Below, in pieces: positions 52,155-59,470 of a DNA stretch of 64,000 bases. The DNA is from an uncultured Bacteroidales bacterium. Lineage in GTDB: Bacteria > Bacteroidota > Bacteroidia > Bacteroidales > Muribaculaceae. The DNA lies in contig URIC01000004.1 of the NCBI GenBank assembly GCA_900547755.1, forward strand, positions 4,080-68,079, in the 5' to 3' direction. A model generated the notes under the pieces. The model ran no database searches. It saw only the letters and a list, made by a program, of their open reading frames with translations, and was not told the DNA's origin. The position numbers and the translations under genes were made by a program. Every line of letters begins with the position of its first letter. The first letter of the stretch is position 1.

Positions 52155-55034
52155 ATGAAGCAATTATTAGCAACCTTTGCTTTGGCGGCGCTCTCGGTGA
52201 CGGCGGCACACGCTCAGGCCGTGTTGGGATACTCGGCCTCTCTGAGCCAGGGCGCATACACACCTCTGGAGAACCCCACGACAGTCTTCGACGGCTCTGT
52301 TTCGGATACAGACGGATGGAGTTTTCCACGCTATGTAATCGGTCTGGACGGTTCCGGCAATCCCGCCATTATCGAAGATGGCGATTCCGCTCCCGGTATG
52401 CCCATCGGGTTTGACTTCGATTTCTGCGGCAAGACCTATACGAGCTTCCTTGTCAACCCTACAGGTTATATATACCTGGGCGGTTCGGAACCCATATCGT
52501 TCAATCCATATATGGGTCAGAACTTCATGACATACGGCGGCGATATGTATATCGTGGGAGTCGCAAATTCCAACGGTGTCGGCGGCGATACCGACACTCG
52601 CGTCAGCTACAAGCAGCTTGGCTCCGGCAACGATGCCCGTCTGGTCATAGAGTTCGAGAATCTGTTGCTTGAGAGCGCCGAGAACTATGAGAAAGTACCT
52701 ATGGACTTCCAGCTCGTGCTGTATAAGGATGGCCGTGTGGAGAATGTCTACTCCGGTTTCTCCGGTATTGCGCCTGTCGGTGACAAGCTGTCGGTGGGTA
52801 TGGCATTGCGTGCCGGCAGTGACTTCGTCTGTACAGACGGCGAGGGCAGTGAGCTGTCTCTGTCCCGCAATGCCCGCAAATTCTATACTTTTGCCTCCGA
52901 TGCCTCCGACGGCGTCACTATCAGCCTAAATGTGCCTGAAGACTGCGTTACCCCCTCGGCGCAGCCGACTGACCTGAAGCTGACCTCCACAACCTTTGGA
53001 ATCACCGGCTCTTTTACACCCTGTGAGGGCGCCGACACATATCTGGCGGTATATGCCGAGGCCGGCAAGACTCTGGCCGTTCCTGCGGACGGAACCGTAT
53101 ATTCCGCAGGCGAGGAATTCGGCGAGGGCAAAGTGGCCTACGTGGGCGCCGGCACTGAATTTGAATTGTATGACCTGGCCGGCTCCACCGACTACGACTT
53201 CCGGGTATATGCGATAGGCTCCTACGGTTACAACGGTCCGAAATACAACACCGTTTCTCCCCTGACGGGCACAATAGACACCAAGCCTCTGCCGGTAGAG
53301 GATGTTGAGTTCTCCGACACCTCCCTGGACTCTTTTAGGATGAAGGTGACGCCCAATGCCGCAGACGATGAGATTGTGGTAATCTACAATTCTTATTGCG
53401 AGCGCAGCGCTTTCGGAGACCACGGCCTGTTCGGCGATATTCCCGCCGACGCCAAGGCAGGTGATGTGCTTCCCGTGCCCGAGGGATACGAGAACGAGTG
53501 GAAGGACTACGAGGGTGTGCCTGAACCCGAGAACGCCGGTACTGTCGTCTACGTGGGCAAAGCAGGCGGAGACATCGACTTCTCCGGCCTCGCCGCCAAT
53601 ACCATGTATTATGTAGGCGTCTACACACGTAACGCCAAGGGAGAGCTTACCTCCGAGCCTCTGTACACAGGTTGGAGTACATATATAGAGAACCCGTATG
53701 ACGGCAACACAATCATGTTCCCCCGCTATCGTATGCCCTACGGGTGGGAAAGTTCCGAGGACGGCCAGAATACATTCTCATTCAGAGACGATTTTTTCAA
53801 AAGCTATACATCGGAAGGTGCGAGTCAGGGCACTCAGTACATTCAGCAGTCGGCCCGTATCAACAGGGGTGACGCTGTCAATGGCAAGGAAGGCTGGGTT
53901 ATCCCTATGGCCATAGATGTGAAGGACCGCCATGTCATGGCCAGGTTCGACTATTGTCTGGTTTCCTCCCCCGACCGTTTCAGCACCACACCCTACAACG
54001 ATTGGGCCGAGGGCGATATTCTGGAAGTACGTGTCTCCGAGGACAACGGCCAGACATGGGTTCCCCTGACTTCCTACACCAACGCCGACCATCCCCGGCA
54101 GGAGGAATTATATTCTTATGTAAGCATCTCCGGCGATTTGAGCGACTACCGTGGCAAGACCGTGAAGGTACAGCTCTACTGGAAGACTTTCAACAATGCC
54201 GCTTTCGGCTCAAAGATGTTCATAGACCGCTTCAGCGTCCTGCAGGCCGAGTTCCCCGAAGTGCCCGAGGTCTCCGTGGGTAAGATTACGGACAACAGTG
54301 CCGTGGTTGCCTGGACATCCCGTCAGACCGACTACGAACTCTCTTACAAGGTGAAAGGCGGCGACGTAACCCACATAGTGGAGGTCAAGAACGCCAAGAC
54401 CTATACGCTGGAGGGCCTGGAGGCCAATACGGAGTATGAGGTGCTGGTGCGCGGAGCCCTCGTGGATGAGGCTACCGGCGAACAGACCGGTTTCAGCGAG
54501 TGGAGCGACCCCGTTTGTTTCACTACCGGCGATTATCCCGCTGTCGATGCTCCTCGGAATGTGACTGCCGACACCGAGACTTTCGCTTCCTTAGGCTATG
54601 TCCGCGTAGCCTGGGACAAGGTGGACGAAGCCCTGAAGTATGAGGTGGCTTACCGTATGTCATCCGCCACTGAATGGACTTATGCCTCCACCGAGGAGAC
54701 CAACTGCATCCTCACGGACCTTGAGGGTGGGCAGAATTATGTGGTCAAGGTCCGCGCTTTCTGCACGCACGACCGCGAGACTGCTTACTCGGCGCAGGTC
54801 CGCTTCACGGCTCCCGAGACAGTGGGTATAGAAGGTGTCGATGCCGACGCTGTGAGCGTGACGGGCGGCCATGGCTTCATAGCGGTTACAGGCGCCGGGG
54901 CTTCGATGGCCGTCGTCTGCGACGCCAATGGCGCTGTGGTGGCTTACGGCGAGGCTCGCGCGCGTTATGAGGTCGCTCCCGGACTTTACATAGTGGCCAT
55001 CGGCAACCGCACATTCAAAGTGGTTGTAAAATAA
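52155..55034 (+). CDS. Large secreted T9SS cargo protein with FN3 repeats
   Basis: Predicted 959 aa. The signal peptide MKQLLATFALAALSVTAAHA is followed by a lectin-like beta-sandwich (about 20-240, with FDFCGKTYTSFLVNPTGYIY), two FN3-like domains (about 250-500), a choice-of-anchor J-like domain (about 510-690, NTFSFRDDFFKSYTSEGASQ) and two FN3 domains (about 690-790 and 795-890: NSAVVAWTSRQTDYELSYKV, GYVRVAWDKVDEALKYEVAY). The tail VAPGLYIVAIGNRTFKVVVK is a T9SS signal. Likely a surface or secreted adhesin or scaffold. Confidence 0.8.
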   Translation: MKQLLATFALAALSVTAAHAQAVLGYSASLSQGAYTPLENPTTVFDGSVSDTDGWSFPRYVIGLDGSGNPAIIEDGDSAPGMPIGFDFDFCGKTYTSFLVNPTGYIYLGGSEPISFNPYMGQNFMTYGGDMYIVGVANSNGVGGDTDTRVSYKQLGSGNDARLVIEFENLLLESAENYEKVPMDFQLVLYKDGRVENVYSGFSGIAPVGDKLSVGMALRAGSDFVCTDGEGSELSLSRNARKFYTFASDASDGVTISLNVPEDCVTPSAQPTDLKLTSTTFGITGSFTPCEGADTYLAVYAEAGKTLAVPADGTVYSAGEEFGEGKVAYVGAGTEFELYDLAGSTDYDFRVYAIGSYGYNGPKYNTVSPLTGTIDTKPLPVEDVEFSDTSLDSFRMKVTPNAADDEIVVIYNSYCERSAFGDHGLFGDIPADAKAGDVLPVPEGYENEWKDYEGVPEPENAGTVVYVGKAGGDIDFSGLAANTMYYVGVYTRNAKGELTSEPLYTGWSTYIENPYDGNTIMFPRYRMPYGWESSEDGQNTFSFRDDFFKSYTSEGASQGTQYIQQSARINRGDAVNGKEGWVIPMAIDVKDRHVMARFDYCLVSSPDRFSTTPYNDWAEGDILEVRVSEDNGQTWVPLTSYTNADHPRQEELYSYVSISGDLSDYRGKTVKVQLYWKTFNNAAFGSKMFIDRFSVLQAEFPEVPEVSVGKITDNSAVVAWTSRQTDYELSYKVKGGDVTHIVEVKNAKTYTLEGLEANTEYEVLVRGALVDEATGEQTGFSEWSDPVCFTTGDYPAVDAPRNVTADTETFASLGYVRVAWDKVDEALKYEVAYRMSSATEWTYASTEETNCILTDLEGGQNYVVKVRAFCTHDRETAYSAQVRFTAPETVGIEGVDADAVSVTGGHGFIAVTGAGASMAVVCDANGAVVAYGEARARYEVAPGLYIVAIGNRTFKVVVK

Positions 55035-55068
55035 TATAAACCACTGATGGTTAATGATTTAGAATAGG

Positions 55069-55102
55069 ATTTAGGCCGCGACGATTTAGACGCGGCCTAA
55101 AT
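55069..55102 (+). terminator. 12-bp perfect hairpin after the cargo operon
   Basis: ATTTAGGCCGCG (55069-55080) and CGCGGCCTAAAT (55091-55102) with a 10-nt loop, 34 bp after the stop. Confidence 0.7.
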
Positions 55103-55147
55103 TTGCAGACGATACGGAAATTTAGTGAAAAATTTATCCGAATAAGA

Positions 55148-55179
55148 TTTGTCTATCTACAGAAAAAGTGCTAACTTTG
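55148..55179 (+). promoter_or_regulatory. Orphan consensus promoter
   Basis: TTTG (55148-55151), 20 bp, TAACTTTG (55172-55179) on the plus strand. No plus-strand gene follows before the end of nudC, which is on the minus strand. Confidence 0.75.
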
Positions 55180-55185
55180 CACTCG

Positions 55186-55285
55186 GAAAAACAAGAAAAT
55201 AGATTACAATAGGCGAATGATTAGTTAGTAAATTGAAGTTAGCGCGCCGGAGCTGTGAAGCCCCGGCGTGTTACATTTCTGTACC
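55186..55285 (+). ncRNA. Possible small RNA from the orphan promoter
   Basis: A transcript starting near 55186 would run through an A-rich 5' part to a GC-rich hairpin (CGCCGG 55245-55250 with CCGGCG 55263-55268) with a weak T-rich tail. No coding frame of note is seen. It would lie head-on to the nudC 3' end (stop 55303). The boundaries are estimates. Confidence 0.35.
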
Positions 55286-55302
55286 TGCCGTTTTCGGGTT
55301 TG

Positions 55303-56064
55303 TCAGTCTTGTCCGGCAATCCACTCGTCTATCAGGCTGCGGGCTATGCTCGGGGCTGCGGGCAGCTGCGGCAGGTTGTCCGCCGTGAAAAAGCCGCCCT
55401 CTGTCAGTTCCCCGTCGGCGAATCGCAGCTCACCGCTCTCATAGTCTGCCGTGAACCCCATCATCAGTGAATTGGGGAAGGGCCATGCCTGCGAGCGTCT
55501 GTAGCGTATGTTCTTGACTTTCAGGGAGGTCTCCTCCATCACCTCGCGATGCACACAGTCTTCCAGGGACTCGCCGGTCTCCACGAATCCGGCTACCAGG
55601 CCGAAGAAGTGTCTGCGGAAATTACGCGCATGTACCAACAGCGCCGCGTTGCCGCGACGCACCAGCACGATTATGGCCGGAGATACCTGCGCGAAGACTT
55701 CGTTGCCGCATGACGGGCATTTTTTGGAAATCTCCGTGTCGCGCACAAGGGGCTTGCCGCACACGCCGCACCGACGGCTCTGCCGGTCCCAGTGCATCAG
55801 CTCCGAAGCCTTGGCCGCCGCCCGGTAATCCTCCGGGGCCATACGCGGATACGCCTCGCGCAGGCCGATGAGTATGTGGGGAGCGGGGACATTCTCCGGC
55901 AGACTGACGCTAACGGCCCGGTAAGATGTCTCGTCCTCCTGTATGTGAAACTCCAGCGCTCCCGCCTCTGCGGTGGCGAACTCCGGCTGTGTACCGGGCA
56001 GGCAAAGACGCCCGTCGCGCTCTTCCATCAGCAGTTCCTTCCCGCATTTAAGTATATGTAACAT
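55303..56064 (-). CDS. nudC: NAD(+) diphosphatase / RNA de-NADding enzyme NudC
   Basis: Predicted 253 aa. A zinc ribbon (CGVCGKPL, CPSCGNEV) lies in the middle, then the Nudix box GFVETGESLEDCVHREVMEE and the NudC-specific SQAWPFPNS after it. It splits NAD into AMP and NMN and can remove NAD caps from RNA. The gene is single, with the orphan promoter region after it. Confidence 0.95.
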   Translation of the reverse strand: MLHILKCGKELLMEERDGRLCLPGTQPEFATAEAGALEFHIQEDETSYRAVSVSLPENVPAPHILIGLREAYPRMAPEDYRAAAKASELMHWDRQSRRCGVCGKPLVRDTEISKKCPSCGNEVFAQVSPAIIVLVRRGNAALLVHARNFRRHFFGLVAGFVETGESLEDCVHREVMEETSLKVKNIRYRRSQAWPFPNSLMMGFTADYESGELRFADGELTEGGFFTADNLPQLPAAPSIARSLIDEWIAGQD

Positions 56065-56106
56065 AGTCGTATGGATTATATTATTGCAAATTTAACACAT
56101 TTTATA

Positions 56107-56136
56107 TTGCCGGACCAAAAAAAAGGCCTAATTTTG
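56107..56136 (+). promoter_or_regulatory. Promoter of metK
   Basis: TTG (56107-56109), 19 bp, TAATTTTG (56129-56136). The leader to ATG 56336 is about 195 nt, long enough to hold a riboswitch. Confidence 0.6.
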
Positions 56137-56149
56137 CAGCCGAAACAGA

Positions 56150-56206
56150 CAGTGGACAAATTTGGCTGCTTGCAACCACTTGAAAAAATGCTAAAACTGC
56201 AATCCC
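56150..56206 (+). ncRNA. Probable SAM-II riboswitch in the metK leader
   Basis: AGTGG (56151-56155) pairs with CCACT (56176-56180). The loop holds ATTTG and CTTGCAA, and the 3' part reads GAAAAAATGCTAAAA. The order GUGG, AUUUG, UUGCAA, CCAC, GCUAAA is the SAM-II (metA-type) pattern as I recall it. A TTGCA-TGCAA pseudoknot can also be drawn (loop with 56198-56202). SAM-II is known from Bacteroidetes, and a gene for SAM synthesis is a fitting target. The AUG is about 130 nt further on, so direct blocking of the start by the aptamer is not obvious. Confidence 0.55.
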
Positions 56207-56335
56207 ATACGCGCGGACCATGTAGCCCGCTTTCCAGTATGTATGCACGATGGCGTTCCGGTTTCAGGCAGGATTGGCCGTCGTTCCTGTTTTTAAACAG
56301 CCTCATTTAGAAATACATACTTAGGAAAGAAAAAT

Positions 56336-57658
56336 ATGAGTTACTTATTCACATCCGAATCCGTAAGTGAAGGTCACCCCGACAAGGTGGCCGACCAAAT
56401 CAGCGATGCGCTGTTGGACAACTTCCTGGCCCGCGACCCTGCCAGCAAGGTGGCTGTCGAGACGCTCTGTACCACCGGCCAGGTAGTGGTGGCCGGCGAG
56501 GTGAAGAGCGAGGCATACGTGGACATCCCCGCTGTGGTGCGCGAGGTGATAGACCGCATCGGCTATAACAGGGGCGCTTACCGCTTCGACGCCGACAGCT
56601 GCGGCATACTCAGCGCCGTCCACGAGCAAAGTCCCGACATAAGCCAGGGCGTGGAACGCGCCACCGACGAGGAACAGGGCGCAGGTGACCAGGGAATGAT
56701 GTTCGGCTATGCCACCGACGAGACCGACAGCTATATGCCGCTGACGCTTGAACTGGCACACCGCTTCATGAAGGAGCTGGCCGAGATTCGCCGCGAAGGC
56801 AAGCAGATGACATATATCCGTAAAGGACGTCCCGTCTCTTATCTGCGTCCGGACTCCAAGAGCCAGGTGACCGTGGAGTATGACGACGACGGCACTCCCC
56901 TCCGTGTGCATACGATTGTAATCTCCACCCAGCACGACGACTTCGTGAAGCCCGAGACCGATACCCCGGAGGCTGTACGGAAGGCCGATGAGGAAATGCT
57001 CGCCACTATACGCCGCGACGTACGGGATGTGCTGCTTCCCCGCGTGGTGGCCTCGCTTCCCGAGCGCTTGCAGGCTCTCTTTGACGACCGCCTGCTCCTG
57101 CACGTGAATCCCACCGGCAAGTTCGTGATCGGCGGCCCCCACGGCGACACCGGACTCACAGGCCGCAAGATAATCGTAGACACCTATGGAGGCCGCGGCG
57201 CCCATGGCGGCGGCGCTTTCTCCGGCAAAGACCCCAGCAAGGTAGACCGCTCGGCGGCATACGCCGCACGCCATATAGCCAAGAACCTTGTGGCTGCCGG
57301 CGTAGCCCACGAAGTGCTGGTACAGGTGTCATACGCCATCGGTGTGGCCGAACCGGTGAATATATTCGTCAACACCTACGGACGCTCCATGGTACCCTTC
57401 TCCGACACCGAGATAGCCGCGAAGGTGGCCGAGCTGTTCGATATGCGCCCGTACGCCATCGAGAAGCGTCTGCACCTGCGTGCCCCCATCTACAGCGAGA
57501 CCGCCAGCTACGGACACATGGGCCGTACTCCCCGCAAGGTGACCAAGGAGTTCACATCCCGCTACGAGAACGGGAACCCCGTGAGCCAGTTCGTGGAACT
57601 ATTCACCTGGGAAAAACTCGACATGGTGCCGGCCATAAAAAAGGCCTTCGGCCTCTGA
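56336..57658 (+). CDS. metK: S-adenosylmethionine synthetase
   Basis: Predicted 440 aa. All MAT motifs are present: [76 protein letters not shown]. It joins methionine and ATP into SAM. Slightly longer than the E. coli enzyme (384 aa) through internal and C-terminal extensions, as in other Bacteroidetes. The leader contains a probable SAM-sensing element; a terminator follows. Confidence 0.97.
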   Translation: MSYLFTSESVSEGHPDKVADQISDALLDNFLARDPASKVAVETLCTTGQVVVAGEVKSEAYVDIPAVVREVIDRIGYNRGAYRFDADSCGILSAVHEQSPDISQGVERATDEEQGAGDQGMMFGYATDETDSYMPLTLELAHRFMKELAEIRREGKQMTYIRKGRPVSYLRPDSKSQVTVEYDDDGTPLRVHTIVISTQHDDFVKPETDTPEAVRKADEEMLATIRRDVRDVLLPRVVASLPERLQALFDDRLLLHVNPTGKFVIGGPHGDTGLTGRKIIVDTYGGRGAHGGGAFSGKDPSKVDRSAAYAARHIAKNLVAAGVAHEVLVQVSYAIGVAEPVNIFVNTYGRSMVPFSDTEIAAKVAELFDMRPYAIEKRLHLRAPIYSETASYGHMGRTPRKVTKEFTSRYENGNPVSQFVELFTWEKLDMVPAIKKAFGL

Positions 57659-57683
57659 TGTAAAAGATTTAAAAAGCGATGGG

Positions 57684-57708
57684 GGCTGAGTCCAAATTAG
57701 ACTCAGCC
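57684..57708 (+). terminator. Terminator of metK
   Basis: GGCTGAGTC (57684-57692) and GACTCAGCC (57700-57708) with a 7-nt loop, followed by a T-rich stretch. Confidence 0.75.
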
Positions 57709-57724
57709 TCCTTATCCTTTAGTC

Positions 57725-57874
57725 CTTGCGGGTCTCCCGACCCGCAAGCCAATATTGTCAGGACAGTTACGTTTGTCACGGTTGCGGGTCAGGAGACCCG
57801 CAACGACTATAAACGACTATACAAGAGTGACCGGGTTGGAATTTTCAGTCCTTGCGGGTCAGGAGACCCGCAAG
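57725..57874. repeat. Cluster of three short palindromic repeats
   Basis: CTTGCGGGTC, TCCC, GACCCGCAAG at 57725-57748; GTTGCGGGTC, AGGA, GACCCGCAAC at 57781-57804; and CTTGCGGGTC, AGGA, GACCCGCAAG at 57851-57874. The stems are perfect. Copies 1 and 3 share the left flank (T/C)AGTC; copy 2 reads best in reverse. Related copies are at 26427-26450 and 37081-37102. The 350 bp between metK and the HdeD gene hold nothing else that I recognise; a 96-codon frame here is made of the repeats. Confidence 0.85.
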
Positions 57875-58010
57875 CCATAGTCTATGTATATCCCCGGGGA
57901 TACCTGCCGACAGGGCAGGAAACCAGCCAACGGCTGAGAGTTTTATCGGACAACTATAAAACTCTTTAAGTCATTAAGTGTTATACTGATAAAATCAAAA
58001 TTTAACTACT

Positions 58011-58577
58011 ATGAACAGCGTATCTGAATTTAGAGTGACAGTCAATCGTTACTGGTGGATTCCCCTCTTTACCGGGCTATTGTGCATCGCGTTGGGAGTG
58101 TGGAGCTTCTGTTCCCCCCTCACGTCCCTTCCCGTTTTTGCAGTCTTCTTTTCCTGCATCCTTGTGGTCGCGGGCATCATGAACCTCTCTTACGCCATCT
58201 CGAACCGGCGCCGGAACAACAACTGGGGCTGGAGTCTGGCCATGAGTATCCTGGAACTTGTGTGCGGCGTATGGCTGTATTTCCTGCCTTTGCCCGTCTT
58301 GACCACCGTCTTTGTCTATGCCGTGGGGTTCTGGCTTATCTTCGCGGCCATCAATTCCGTTTGCGAGGCGTTTACCCTCTCGCGTCATGGCTGGGGCTGG
58401 ACCATTCTCAACATCATTCTTTTGGCGGCGACGATAGTCTTCGCCTTCTGGTTCGTGACCGACCCGATTATGGGGCTTGAAGCCGGCTGGCTCTGGATAG
58501 GCATCTCCTTCATTACCTTCGGATGTTACCGTATAGGTCTCGCTTTCATGCTCAAGTCCATCAACAAAAGAGCATAA
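58011..58577 (+). CDS. HdeD-family (DUF308) membrane protein
   Basis: Predicted 188 aa with six membrane helices in three pairs, as in HdeD. Typical motifs: WWIPLFTGLLCIALGVWSF and GFWLIFAAINSVCEAF. HdeD is linked to acid resistance at high cell density in E. coli; its function in Bacteroidetes is unknown. The gene is single and faces a lipoprotein gene, with a 30-bp perfect hairpin between their ends. Confidence 0.85.
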   Translation: MNSVSEFRVTVNRYWWIPLFTGLLCIALGVWSFCSPLTSLPVFAVFFSCILVVAGIMNLSYAISNRRRNNNWGWSLAMSILELVCGVWLYFLPLPVLTTVFVYAVGFWLIFAAINSVCEAFTLSRHGWGWTILNIILLAATIVFAFWFVTDPIMGLEAGWLWIGISFITFGCYRIGLAFMLKSINKRA

Positions 58578-58580
58578 TCC

Positions 58581-58655
58581 CGTACACCTCTTAAAAACGA
58601 CAACTGCCACGAAGCGCTATGCTTAGTGGCAGTTGTCGTTTTTAAGAGGTGTACG
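58581..58655. terminator. 30-bp perfect hairpin between convergent genes
   Basis: The 30-bp arm 58581-58610 (starting CGTACACCTCTTAAAAACGA) is exactly complementary to 58626-58655, with a 15-nt loop. Each strand contains TTTTT within the second arm. It lies 3 bp after the HdeD stop and 5 bp before the lipoprotein stop. Confidence 0.9.
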
Positions 58656-58659
58656 CAGT

Positions 58660-59313
58660 TTATTCGTCCATGGGTATATACTTGTCCCACCAATATTTCT
58701 TAGCCTTGTCCTCCGGAATGGCTTTCAGAACCTTACGTGCGCATAGATTATACCCGTCCTCTCCCGGGTCCTTGAAATTATCATTATACATGTATTCTTC
58801 ATGAACCACCATTTTATCTCCATCCACGGATTCTATGTAGAACAGCAGATGTGGTTTATCTCCTTCTACATACACCATGCCGGTAGACGGGTCAAATCTG
58901 TAGGAATGAGTTATTCTCTGATACGGCGCGTCGGGAGTTTGGCCGGGACCCATCATTCTGAAATCCACGTATTTTTCGTTGTCGAAATAATGTCCCTGAT
59001 TATACACCCAACCGGTAAGCGCATAATCGGTGTAACTGTATCGATTCCCATCAGCGTCAAGCCAGTTCCATTCTTCATTGGCGGAATCATAGTCCCAGAC
59101 CTTATTCAGGACCTTCTCCTCGAACTCCTCTTGGGATATGGAGCCGGCAGCCTTGTCCTTTTGCATTATATCGATGAAAACCTGTTCGGGTACATCCGGC
59201 TCGTCATCGTCATCGGAACAACTGCCCAACGACACAAGTGCCACCGCCGCTAAAGAAATATAAGCGACTTTCTTCACGCGACGTAATTGTCTTTCAATTT
59301 TAATTGTTTTCAT
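58660..59313 (-). CDS. Hypothetical lipoprotein
   Basis: Predicted 217 aa. A lipobox (VSLGSC, Cys32) is followed by SDDDDEPDVPEQ, an acidic stretch like that in surface-exposed Bacteroidetes lipoproteins. The body is beta-rich with several W/Y residues and an EYMYNDNF block; no family recognised. It has a perfect promoter at 59353-59383 and is AT-richer than the neighbours. Confidence 0.78.
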   Translation of the reverse strand: MKTIKIERQLRRVKKVAYISLAAVALVSLGSCSDDDDEPDVPEQVFIDIMQKDKAAGSISQEEFEEKVLNKVWDYDSANEEWNWLDADGNRYSYTDYALTGWVYNQGHYFDNEKYVDFRMMGPGQTPDAPYQRITHSYRFDPSTGMVYVEGDKPHLLFYIESVDGDKMVVHEEYMYNDNFKDPGEDGYNLCARKVLKAIPEDKAKKYWWDKYIPMDE

Positions 59314-59352
59314 ACTATATTATTTAGGTTGTGTTTCCATTTTTGGATGTCG

Positions 59353-59383
59353 CAAATTTAAAAGAATTTTTCATATCAGCAAA
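59353..59383 (-). promoter_or_regulatory. Promoter of the lipoprotein gene
   Basis: On the minus strand TTTG (59383-59380), 19 bp, TAAATTTG (59360-59353): exact consensus. Confidence 0.8.
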
Positions 59384-59470
59384 AGAGAATAGTATTGTTA
59401 ACTTGTTTTAACACAACGAATGAAAAAGAGTGTCGTAATGACTGAGAAGAACTTGTTTATGCAAAACAAA

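Noticed and set aside
56345..57310. 321-codon open frame on the minus strand
   Set aside because: It is antisense to metK, a strongly conserved gene.
57725..57874. CRISPR array
   Set aside because: The three repeats are palindromes with unequal spacing (32 and 46 bp between copies), one is inverted, and no cas genes are near.
57679..57969. 96-codon open frame after metK
   Set aside because: Its sequence is made of the terminator and the palindromic repeats; the repeated SPCGS-DPQA residues come from the repeats.
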